Positions 57,059 to 64,000 of a stretch of DNA of 64,000 nucleotides are shown piece by piece. The stretch is from Fermentimonas sp. (GTDB taxonomy: Bacteria > Bacteroidota > Bacteroidia > Bacteroidales > Dysgonomonadaceae): NCBI GenBank assembly GCA_015478775.1, contig JADMKP010000010.1:236593-300592 (forward strand), read 5' to 3'. Each line of letters opens with the position of its first letter. Positions within the stretch are counted from its first letter, which is position 1. Position numbers and translations under genes: made by a program. The notes beneath the pieces were generated by a model. That model did no database searches. It had not been told where the DNA came from and worked only from the letters and a program-made list of their open reading frames with translations.

Positions 57059-57502
57059 ATGAAGAATAAAGCTCAAATAATTGAATGGGAAAAATTAGAT
57101 AATCGGGAAAAGCGTTTAATGCAGTATGTTGCGGATTATCATTTGTTTAAAAGAATTTTTATTGAGAACATATCTAATGAAGATATGGTAAAAATATTTA
57201 TTGAGTATGTAGATAGTATGTGGGGCGAAGATTTTCATGGTAAATATTTACAGGTTACGGTAATCCCTGAGGGTATGGAGTGCGATCATATGTTTGTTGA
57301 CGATTATTATGAAGGTATTAATTTATTTCCAATAACACGTATTGAGGCAACTAAGAGACTGGCATATTTGCAATCACATTTAAATGATACTAAAAATTAC
57401 TTTACATTTAATATTGCTTGTTTTGGAGTTGAGTGGTGTGTAGTTCATGATACGGTTTTACTTAAATTAGAAAGATTGAATACTAAACTAATTGATTTGT
57501 AA
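57059..57502 (+). CDS. Hypothetical protein
   Basis: 147 residues from the ATG at 57059; an in-frame ATG at 57029 would add ten hydrophobic-basic residues that look like noncoding leader. The sequence is mixed helix and strand with conserved-looking aromatic points (WGEDFHGKYLQVTVIPEGMECDHMFVDDYYEGINLFPITRIEATKRL) and NIACFGVEWCVVHD near the end. No family is recognised. It precedes the YqiA-like esterase by 23 bases and may be co-transcribed. Confidence 0.55.
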   Translation: MKNKAQIIEWEKLDNREKRLMQYVADYHLFKRIFIENISNEDMVKIFIEYVDSMWGEDFHGKYLQVTVIPEGMECDHMFVDDYYEGINLFPITRIEATKRLAYLQSHLNDTKNYFTFNIACFGVEWCVVHDTVLLKLERLNTKLIDL

Positions 57503-57525
57503 TATATTCATAAAATTAAATTGAA

Positions 57526-58194
57526 ATGATAATGAAAAAAGATAAGATAAAAATATTATATGTGCATGGATTAAATTCCAATGGTGGTTCACGAACAGCA
57601 ACAGAACTTAAGAGGCTTTTGAAAGATGAAGCAATAGTATACTCACCTGACTTTTCGAATGAACTTGAAAGTTTCAGTGAAATGAAAAAGAATATAGATA
57701 AGGCATGGGAATTTATTAAATCGGAGAGAATAGATCTTGTGATTGGATCATCTATGGGGGGATTTGTTGCATCTAAAATATGTGGTGTTACTAAAATATT
57801 AATTAATCCTTGCCTTCGTCCATCTGAACAATTACCAAGATCCAAAAATATTAGCAATGCTGAACTGAAAAAATATGCTGAATTTGAAAGAGAACGTGAA
57901 ATTTTATTAGATATGGAGGATAGGTTAATAACTTATGGGTTATTCTCAAGTAATGATGAATTGTTTTCATATAAAGATTTATTTGATAAATTATTTTTAG
58001 CTGCTCATTCTTATACCATAAATGATGCTCATCGCATATCTACCACTAATATAAAGAATGAACTATTGAAATTAATAGAATCAAGTATTGCCAACACTGA
58101 AGAGCTTTCAAAAGGATTTGAGAAATTTGAGGAGACTATGATTGATGATGATGATAATGATATGATTATACAAAAAGACATTGAAATTACATAA
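57526..58194 (+). CDS. YqiA/UPF0227-like alpha/beta hydrolase
   Basis: 222 residues. ILYVHGLNSNGGSRTATELKRLL at the start and LVIGSSMGGFVASKICG near 83, the nucleophile elbow GSSMGG, match the YqiA/YcfP esterase group. The last 40 residues are acidic and helical (DDDDND) and are extra to the usual length. No acyl substrate is implied. It follows the 157-codon gene by 23 bases and stands before the nuclease-like cluster. Confidence 0.75.
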   Translation: MIMKKDKIKILYVHGLNSNGGSRTATELKRLLKDEAIVYSPDFSNELESFSEMKKNIDKAWEFIKSERIDLVIGSSMGGFVASKICGVTKILINPCLRPSEQLPRSKNISNAELKKYAEFEREREILLDMEDRLITYGLFSSNDELFSYKDLFDKLFLAAHSYTINDAHRISTTNIKNELLKLIESSIANTEELSKGFEKFEETMIDDDDNDMIIQKDIEIT

Positions 58195-58256
58195 ATAACA
58201 CATTGTGTTTAAATAATTTATACATATCTTTGGAGCTATCAAATAAATGCAAATAA

Positions 58257-58382
58257 TTGAAAACTCATTACTCCGAAAACAAATACATAACCTTTAGAAA
58301 ATGGATACGCTACCTTCAGAAAAAAGAATTCTCAGATGAAGATATAATTGAAAAATACATTAATATACAAAATACTTTATAA
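58257..58382 (+). pseudogene. Possible gene remnant
   Basis: A 41-codon open frame begins with TTG and has coding-like content (HYSENKYITFRKWIRYLQ, then KKEFSDEDIIEKY), but no good start. It ends 29 bases before the nuclease-like gene. It may be the tail of a lost gene or a very small real one. Confidence 0.3.
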
Positions 58383-58411
58383 ACAATTTAAATTTTAACA
58401 ACCTGGAGAAA

Positions 58412-59386
58412 GTGAAAAAAATTTACCGAGGAATCGACAGTGATTTTGCAGAAGCATTTAAGAAAAGTGAACTCTACAAACTTTATGAAGAACATAAAGA
58501 TGAGTTATTTATTGGAGTACGAAACAACTATTTGAATTTGTACTATAACTCCGATAGTATTGCTAAAGTAACATATACACGAGAAGAAATAAAATGTGAA
58601 ATTGACAAATACTATTTAGAAGGAAAACATTACAGCAGTGCAGATAAAGGAAAAAGGGCACGAGTTGAACCAATTGAGATTTATAATCATTATGAAGTAA
58701 TTAAAAAGAATAGCGATAAGAAAAAATCAGATGAAAAAAAAGCTCAATCTAAGTTATTCCTTTTGAATAATCAAAATATTGATTCTAATTGGTTTTGTGT
58801 TGATATAGAATATATAAGACAGTATAATGATCGAGAGGAAAAAAATATAGCTGGATTTAATGCTCGTTTTGATATTATCGCATTATCGAAAGAAAAACCA
58901 CATAGAGTAGCTCTTATAGAATTAAAATATGGTAAAAAAGCATTGGGTGGGGAAAGTGGTATATACAAGCATGTATCAGATTTTGATAAATTTCAGAAAA
59001 CGGGGTTGTTTGAAAGTCATTTAAAATATGAAATAATAGAAATAGTCAAAAGTAAGAATGACTTAAATGTCACCGGTTTCTCAGAACTACCTCAAGTTAA
59101 TGAATTGCTAGCTCCAGAATTCTATTTTATAACTTTAAACAATAATACAGAGTCTATAAGGGGTACTACACCGAAACAATCAATGGCTTCATATCTATTT
59201 AATGAAAAGGGTCGATGGGGATCTAAGGGGTTATCTACTAAGCGGGTTGAACCAGATTTTGGTGATGTGACTAAAAAAAGTAATAAGTTTCATGCGACGT
59301 TTTTATTTTCAAATTCCACAAACGAAAACTTATCAATTAAAGATATAATTGATGGTGAGTATGATGAGAAAATTTATCCCGAATGA
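58412..59386 (+). CDS. PD-(D/E)XK nuclease-like protein, unknown family
   Basis: 324 residues with a GTG start (58412) preceded by GGAG. The core FDIIALSKEKPHRVALIELK places Asp154, Glu170 and Lys172 in the D-x15-ExK arrangement of PD-(D/E)XK nucleases, with Glu133 (VDIEYIRQY) upstream and SGIYKHVSDFDKF after it. The N-terminal 110 residues are charged and the C-terminal 120 mixed, unassigned. It overlaps the RNase J-like gene by four bases (ATGA), so the two are coupled. The role in defence or repair is inferred. Confidence 0.6.
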   Translation: MKKIYRGIDSDFAEAFKKSELYKLYEEHKDELFIGVRNNYLNLYYNSDSIAKVTYTREEIKCEIDKYYLEGKHYSSADKGKRARVEPIEIYNHYEVIKKNSDKKKSDEKKAQSKLFLLNNQNIDSNWFCVDIEYIRQYNDREEKNIAGFNARFDIIALSKEKPHRVALIELKYGKKALGGESGIYKHVSDFDKFQKTGLFESHLKYEIIEIVKSKNDLNVTGFSELPQVNELLAPEFYFITLNNNTESIRGTTPKQSMASYLFNEKGRWGSKGLSTKRVEPDFGDVTKKSNKFHATFLFSNSTNENLSIKDIIDGEYDEKIYPE

Positions 59387-60666
59387 AAATAACCATTCAT
59401 AGAGGTACAAATCAGATAGGTGGTTGCATCACTGAGATTGAGAGCGACGGATATAAAGTCTTTATCGATTTTGGTGAACAGTTATCTGGTAGTGAGAGTG
59501 AAAAGCTACCACTAATTGAAGGATTGACGAAGGGCGATGTTTCAAAAAGTATACTGCTGATTACGCATTACCATGGTGATCATGTTGGGAAAATTAGTGA
59601 AACGATTTCTGATTTACCTATTTACATGGGGAAGACTGCACTTGAGATTTTTAAGCATTTCGAAACGAGAATGTCTTACAATCGCGATACAAACATTGCC
59701 GATAAGCATCACAAGAATCTTGAGCGTGTTGTAAATGTTAGGACGTTTGAAGCATTGCAGTTAATAAAGTTTGGCAGTATTACAATAACACCTCTGTTTG
59801 TAGACCATTCGGCATTTGATGCATATATGTTTGTTATTGAGTCAAATGGTAAGAGGGTGTTGCATACTGGCGATTTCAGGGGACACGGATTCAGAAGTAA
59901 GGGTTTACTTCCTACATTGAGAACATATGCTACTGATATCGATTATTTGATTACAGAAGGGACTAATATAAACAGTCCTAATGTAACATTGGTGTCAGAA
60001 TTAGATTTGAAGCAGAATTTTACAGAGCAGTTTCGAAAACAGAAGTACAATTTTGTATTTGTATCATCTACCAATATTGACAGGATATTTGGGTTGTATC
60101 ACGCTGCTAAAACGGCAAAGCGTTGTTTTGTTTGTGATGACTACCAAGGAGGAATGCTTGAGATTGTATCGAATAACCAAGAGAAGTATAGTTCTTTTTA
60201 TGACATTGATTATGAGAATATTGTTACCCCAGCTGGTCGTATTATTGCTTTAAATTGTAGGAACGGAGAGGATTTTTCTTTTAAAGGAAAGCTGAAACCT
60301 TATTTAGAACGACATGGTTTTTGTATGCTCATTCGTACCAACGAAGCATATAAGCCTCTTTTGAATGAGTATATGAAGATGGATGAAACAAAAATATACT
60401 ATTCTATGTGGGATGGTTATTTAGATAATAGCAGGTCAGCATTTAATGAAAAGTTATATAACTTTTTTGAACCCTATGATATTGAACATATACACACAAG
60501 CGGGCATACTGACATAAAAACATTGAAGGAGGTTTTCGAAACAGTAAGGCCCAAAAGAGGTATTATCCCTATTCACACAGAGAATCCAGAAAGATTCCTA
60601 GCGATTTTCGAGAACCAAACTATCATCTTGTTAAAAGATGGAGAAACTTTAGATTGTGTAAATTAA
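59383..60666 (+). CDS. MBL-fold/beta-CASP ribonuclease J-like protein
   Basis: 427 residues. The metal site is in LLITHYHGDHVGKI near 60 (HxHxDH), with HTGDFRGHG near 165 and the C-terminal IHTSGHTDIKTLKEVFETVRPKRGIIPIHTEN typical of RNase J and related beta-CASP nucleases. It lacks the large RNase J C-terminal domain, so it is shorter (RNase J about 550). It begins inside the end of the PD-(D/E)XK-like gene. The metallophosphoesterase gene follows 5 bases later. It probably acts on RNA or DNA ends. Confidence 0.8.
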   Translation: MKITIHRGTNQIGGCITEIESDGYKVFIDFGEQLSGSESEKLPLIEGLTKGDVSKSILLITHYHGDHVGKISETISDLPIYMGKTALEIFKHFETRMSYNRDTNIADKHHKNLERVVNVRTFEALQLIKFGSITITPLFVDHSAFDAYMFVIESNGKRVLHTGDFRGHGFRSKGLLPTLRTYATDIDYLITEGTNINSPNVTLVSELDLKQNFTEQFRKQKYNFVFVSSTNIDRIFGLYHAAKTAKRCFVCDDYQGGMLEIVSNNQEKYSSFYDIDYENIVTPAGRIIALNCRNGEDFSFKGKLKPYLERHGFCMLIRTNEAYKPLLNEYMKMDETKIYYSMWDGYLDNSRSAFNEKLYNFFEPYDIEHIHTSGHTDIKTLKEVFETVRPKRGIIPIHTENPERFLAIFENQTIILLKDGETLDCVN

Positions 60667-60671
60667 TAGTT

Positions 60672-61283
60672 ATGATAATTCTACATATATCAGACACACA
60701 CGGGAAGCATCATCAATTAAAAGATTTACCTCCTGCCGATATTATCATTCATTCAGGTGATGGAACAGAAGATGGTGAAAATGAAGAGATGTTGGAATTT
60801 TTAAATTGGTTTTTCGCCTTGGATTATAAGTACAAAATTTTTGTGGCGGGTAATCATGATATTAGTTTAGACGGTGGAAAATTAGAGAACATACCAGAGC
60901 ATTGTTATTATTTACATCATTCAGGAGTAGAAATTGAAGGTGTAAAATTCTGGGGCGTACCTCACTTTTTCTTTGATGAGTTAGATGGAAGCACAGAATT
61001 GGTATTGAATCCGATTGCTGTTGATACTGATATATTAATTAGTCATCGCCCCCCTCTATATATTCTGGACTTTGAGGATGGCAACCACTTTGGGTGCTAT
61101 ACTTTATATAGATCTGTTATGAATATCTGCCCTCGCTACCATCTTTTTGGTCATGTACATGCAAGTTATGGTATAGAGAAGTCGCGACATACAACTTTTA
61201 TTAATGCCTCACTATTTTGTAATGATGTGATTAAGAATAAGCCCGTATTAATTCAATTTGAGAATGATAAAATAGAAAAATAA
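60672..61283 (+). CDS. Calcineurin-like metallophosphoesterase (MPPED-type), second copy
   Basis: 203 residues from the ATG at 60672; the TTG at 60654 within the preceding gene is rejected. Motifs LHISDTHGKH, IHSGDGT, VAGNHDISL, ILISHRPPLY and LFGHVHASYG are all there. It is about half identical to the copy at 42465-43085 and shares small features such as NWFFALDYKYKI against EWFGNLDYKYKI. It is the last gene of the nuclease-like/RNase J-like cluster. Substrate unknown. Confidence 0.85.
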   Translation: MIILHISDTHGKHHQLKDLPPADIIIHSGDGTEDGENEEMLEFLNWFFALDYKYKIFVAGNHDISLDGGKLENIPEHCYYLHHSGVEIEGVKFWGVPHFFFDELDGSTELVLNPIAVDTDILISHRPPLYILDFEDGNHFGCYTLYRSVMNICPRYHLFGHVHASYGIEKSRHTTFINASLFCNDVIKNKPVLIQFENDKIEK

Positions 61284-61341
61284 AAAACTTAAGTTAAACC
61301 TTTAAAATATCCCAAAGTTTAAAAAAAACAAGAAATTTTAT

Positions 61342-61349
61342 TAACTTTG
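61342..61349 (+). promoter_or_regulatory. -7 element of the pnt operon
   Basis: TAACTTTG matches TAnnTTTG, 54 bases before the ATG at 61404. Confidence 0.45.
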
Positions 61350-61403
61350 AGTTTTATTATTTAGATCAACAAAAACACATTTATAACTTATAAGTTTATT
61401 ATT

Positions 61404-62561
61404 ATGATAATAGGAATACCAAAGGAAATTATGCAGGGCGAGGCCCGCGTTGCAGCTACACCAGAGACCGTTGAGAAATTTAAAAAAGCAGGTTTAACTG
61501 TATTAGTTGAATCGGGAGCGGGAGAAAAATCGCATTACTATGATACTCAATATGAAGAGAAGGGTGCAGAATTAGTATACGATCCTCAGGATTTGTATAT
61601 GAGAGCCGATTTGATACTAAAAGTGAAGGAGCCATTATTTAATGAAAAAAAATATAAACACGAGGTGGAGATGATGCACGAAGGACAGCATCTGATCACA
61701 TTTATTCATCCTGCATCTCCCGTAAATCATGATATGGTGAGAAAGCTTGCCAGTGCTGGGGTTACTAGTTTAACTTTAGATGGTATTCCTCGGATATCTA
61801 GAGCACAGAATATGGATGCCTTAACTTCTATGAGCACTTGTGCTGGGTATAAAGGTATTATTATGGCGGCAAACGATCTCACGTTTTTTATGCCTCAGAT
61901 GTTTACTGCAGTGGGTATGTTAAAACCGGCCAATGTATTGGTTGTTGGAGTGGGTGTTGCAGGTTTGCAAGCATTGGCAACGGCAAAACGATTGGGTGCT
62001 GTTACTTATGCAATGGATATTAGACCTGATGCTATTGAGCAATCGAAGAGTTTGGGAGCTAAGGTAATTGATACCGGTGTGCCGGCCGAAATTGCTGTTG
62101 GTGAAGGTGGTTATGCAAAGAAACTCTCTGACGAATGGATACTGAAGGAGCGTGAAGAGCTGAAGAAGGTGATAAAGAATATGGATATCATCTTCTTAAG
62201 TGCATTGGTACCCGGAAAGGTTGCACCTATACTTATTACTGAAGAGATGGTTAAAGATATGAAGAACGGTTCTGTTATTGTTGATGTATCTATCGACCAG
62301 GGTGGAAACTGTGAAATAACACCTCCGGGGGTAAAAGAGGTGAAGCATAATGTTACGATAAATGGTATAAAAAATTTACCGGGACTAATTCCTACTAGCT
62401 CTACCTGGATGTTTGCTAATAATGTGTTTAATTTGGTTACTTATCTTTTAAAGGATGGGGAAATTAAACTTGATATGGACGACGATATTACAAAATCGAT
62501 ATTGGTGACTCACAATAATGAAATTGTTCATGAGGGGGCACGTGAGGCAATGGGAATTTAA
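61404..62561 (+). CDS. pntA: NAD(P) transhydrogenase, alpha subunit soluble part (domain I)
   Basis: 385 residues. AlaDH/PNT N-terminal motif GEARVAATPETVEKFKKAGLTVLVESGAG near 10 and NAD-binding VVGVGVAGLQALATAKRLGAVTYAMD near 178; SALVPGKVAPILI and NVTINGIKNLPGLIPTSSTWMFANN follow. It binds NADH for hydride transfer to NADP+, driven by the proton gradient through the membrane partners. It is split from domain II, as in many Bacteroidota. First of three genes. Confidence 0.93.
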   Translation: MIIGIPKEIMQGEARVAATPETVEKFKKAGLTVLVESGAGEKSHYYDTQYEEKGAELVYDPQDLYMRADLILKVKEPLFNEKKYKHEVEMMHEGQHLITFIHPASPVNHDMVRKLASAGVTSLTLDGIPRISRAQNMDALTSMSTCAGYKGIIMAANDLTFFMPQMFTAVGMLKPANVLVVGVGVAGLQALATAKRLGAVTYAMDIRPDAIEQSKSLGAKVIDTGVPAEIAVGEGGYAKKLSDEWILKEREELKKVIKNMDIIFLSALVPGKVAPILITEEMVKDMKNGSVIVDVSIDQGGNCEITPPGVKEVKHNVTINGIKNLPGLIPTSSTWMFANNVFNLVTYLLKDGEIKLDMDDDITKSILVTHNNEIVHEGAREAMGI

Positions 62562-62572
62562 ATTTTAGCAGT

Positions 62573-62887
62573 ATGAATCCGATTATATTAGTTGTTATTT
62601 TTATTGTAACCTCTATTGTGGGTTACTTAATTATAAAGAATGTTCCGAGTTTATTGCATACGCCGCTTATGTCGGGGATGAATGCATTGTCGGGGGTTAC
62701 GATACTGGGTGCTATTGCCGTTGTTGGATTGACTTTCTTCGCTCAGAGCAACGAGCATTTGATATTAGGGCAGATTATTGGTGGTATAGCTATTATTGCG
62801 GCAACCGTAAACGTTGTGGGTGGTTTTGGAATAACCCATAGAATGCTGAAGATGTTTGTTAAAAAGAAAAAGAAATCTGAATCATGA
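62573..62887 (+). CDS. pntA2: NAD(P) transhydrogenase, alpha subunit membrane part
   Basis: 104 residues with three membrane helices (about 3-21, 38-60, 65-88). The segment LSGVTILGAIAVVGLT matches the proton-channel domain of PntA. It follows the soluble part by 11 bases and overlaps pntB by four (ATGA), making a three-gene transhydrogenase operon. The gene name for the split part varies between databases. Confidence 0.9.
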   Translation: MNPIILVVIFIVTSIVGYLIIKNVPSLLHTPLMSGMNALSGVTILGAIAVVGLTFFAQSNEHLILGQIIGGIAIIAATVNVVGGFGITHRMLKMFVKKKKKSES

Positions 62888-64000
62888 CCGAAATTACATA
62901 TTATATTTTTTGTGGAATACTGTCAATTGCTGTATTGGCGGGTTTATCTCTTATGAGTAAGGTGAAGACTGCGGTGGCTGGAAACTTGATAAGTGCTGTT
63001 AGTATACTGTTGGGGGTTGCCATTACGCTATATTATAAAGAGATATTTTCGGCTTGGAGCATCTATGGTTTCATACTTATTGGTATTTTGGTTGGAGGAA
63101 CACTTGCACGAAGAGTTAAGATGATTGAGATGCCTCAGTTGGTTGCACTGCTAAATGGAGTAGGGGGCTTGGCTTCGGCTATGGTGGGAATTTTATCATT
63201 GGTGGGTATTGGTATGATTGTGAGTAAGTATATGATGTTTGTAAATTTAACATCGGTGCTTGCTATTATCATTGGGCTGGTTACACTGTTTGGTAGTTTG
63301 GTTGCCACGGCAAAGCTTCATAAGTTGTTGCCTCAGAATCCAGTGAGATGGAAAAATCATGCTGCTGTTCTTAATACTTTGGTATTTATAATGGTGGGTG
63401 TTACCATTGCTTCTGTTTTTATTTTAGATAATTCTATCGTCTTATATATTGTACTTATTTTAAGTATTGTTGTTAGTTCTGTTTTTGGATACGCTTTTGC
63501 CATTCGAGTAGGTGGTGCGGATATGCCAATCACAATTTCACTTTTGAACTCTCTGAGTGGAGTTGCTGGTGCTATTGCCGGTATGGCGGTTAACGACCTG
63601 CTACTGGTTTCAGTGGGTGGTATTGTTGGGGCATCAGGACTGTTTCTGACGCAGATTATGTGCAGGGCGATGAATAGGAGTCTTATGGATATACTTTTAG
63701 GGAAAACATCTACAGCTGGTAGTGCTAAGGCTTATCAAAACGATGTTTTGTTTGAGCCACTTTTTACTGTTGATCCACTAAATGAATATAAAGCAGAAAT
63801 AACTGAACATTCAGTAGTTTCAGATGTAGTTGAGAAGCAGGAGGTGTTGCCGGAAAAAAGAGATGAAAGCGAGATTCTGAAAACTGCTAAATCTGTTATC
63901 ATCGTACCGGGCTACGGAATGGCTTTGGCGCAAGCGCAGCATTTGGTTAAGCAGTTGGCCGATAAATTTGAAGGTAATGGAGCTGAGGTTAAATTTGCTA
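62884..64000 (+). CDS. pntB: NAD(P) transhydrogenase, beta subunit, partial at window end
   Basis: At least 372 codons are open from the ATG at 62884 to the window end. The start MTEITYYIFCGILSIAVLAG and the following helices give the PntB membrane domain; near the end VIIVPGYGMALAQAQHLVKQLADKFE is the start of the NADP-binding domain III. It works with the two alpha parts in the membrane to make NADPH from NADH. The C-terminus is outside the window. Confidence 0.93.
   Translation, partial: MTEITYYIFCGILSIAVLAGLSLMSKVKTAVAGNLISAVSILLGVAITLYYKEIFSAWSIYGFILIGILVGGTLARRVKMIEMPQLVALLNGVGGLASAMVGILSLVGIGMIVSKYMMFVNLTSVLAIIIGLVTLFGSLVATAKLHKLLPQNPVRWKNHAAVLNTLVFIMVGVTIASVFILDNSIVLYIVLILSIVVSSVFGYAFAIRVGGADMPITISLLNSLSGVAGAIAGMAVNDLLLVSVGGIVGASGLFLTQIMCRAMNRSLMDILLGKTSTAGSAKAYQNDVLFEPLFTVDPLNEYKAEITEHSVVSDVVEKQEVLPEKRDESEILKTAKSVIIVPGYGMALAQAQHLVKQLADKFEGNGAEVKFA

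Noticed and set aside
36499-58207. 14-bp inverted match between 36499-36512 and 58194-58207
   Set aside because: Matches of this length are expected by chance in 64 kb of AT-rich DNA.
60654-60671. TTG start for the second metallophosphoesterase
   Set aside because: It lies in the end of the preceding gene and adds residues not present in the paralogue, which starts right at the LHxSDTH strand.
1-64000. CRISPR arrays, rRNA, tRNA genes, integrases, IS transposases
   Set aside because: No regularly spaced repeats of CRISPR type, no tRNA fold except the tmRNA, and no transposase or recombinase motif was seen, so the accessory region has no visible mobility gene.

Overview
The window is chromosomal DNA from a member of the Bacteroidota, order Bacteroidales. 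It resembles the Dysgonomonadaceae/Porphyromonadaceae side, but genus cannot be fixed from the sequence alone. The evidence is: AT-rich DNA; promoters of the Bacteroidota type (TTTG, about 19 bases, then TAnnTTTG); weak Shine-Dalgarno signals; lipoproteins with Bacteroidales-type signal peptides; a fimbrillin-like locus; two GH92 mannosidases; a GH2 galactosidase; DUF4199 plus GT2 genes; and a tmRNA whose tag ends in NYALAA.

Layout. (1) 1-4.2 kb: end of a fimbrial-type surface protein gene, a large fimbrillin-like lipoprotein, and three AraC-type regulators, two of them membrane-anchored. (2) 4.3-16 kb, mostly minus strand: TPR/OmpA-like lipoprotein; nfnA-nfnB-pdxB operon (electron bifurcation plus pyridoxal phosphate synthesis); porin with a DUF1080-PHP lipoprotein; apbE with an Ada/Ogt-type methyltransferase; DUF4199 with a GT2 glycosyltransferase. 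(3) 16-33.4 kb: ssrA (tmRNA), serine hydrolase, GH92, an operon of TPR protein, ECF sigma factor, anti-sigma candidate and Spy-like protein, an AspT-type transporter, GH77 amylomaltase with two CBM20 domains, class II aldolase, and a GH2 enzyme carrying a LamG insertion. (4) 33.4-61.3 kb: an accessory region. It holds two esterases, a WYL regulator, two DUF262 (GmrSD-type) proteins, a metallophosphoesterase, an AAA+ ATPase, a complete type I restriction-modification system, a second GH92, two FAD enzymes, and an operon of a PD-(D/E)XK-like protein, an RNase J-like MBL/beta-CASP protein and a second metallophosphoesterase. (5) 61.4-64 kb: the pnt transhydrogenase operon, cut by the window edge.

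The accessory region looks like a defence island. hsdM-hsdS-hsdR, an acidic small protein, the AAA+ ATPase, a metallophosphoesterase and the two DUF262 genes all lie on the minus strand from 51.4 down to 38.0 kb. The last four form a tight cluster (AAA+, phosphoesterase, DUF262-HNH, DUF262). A second, plus-strand cluster at 58.4-61.3 kb again ends in a metallophosphoesterase. These two clusters are the best candidates for undescribed systems. Signs of rearrangement include a truncated, inverted copy of the start of a flavoprotein gene (33.7 kb against 54.1 kb), a 43-bp direct repeat around 51.5 and 57.0 kb, and gene remnants near 37.7 and 58.3 kb.

The core genes describe an anaerobic or microaerobic saccharolytic organism that degrades mannosides, galactosides and alpha-glucans, and balances NAD(P)H with ferredoxin through NfnAB and the proton-translocating transhydrogenase. 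All functions are inferred from recognisable motifs; no database search was run.
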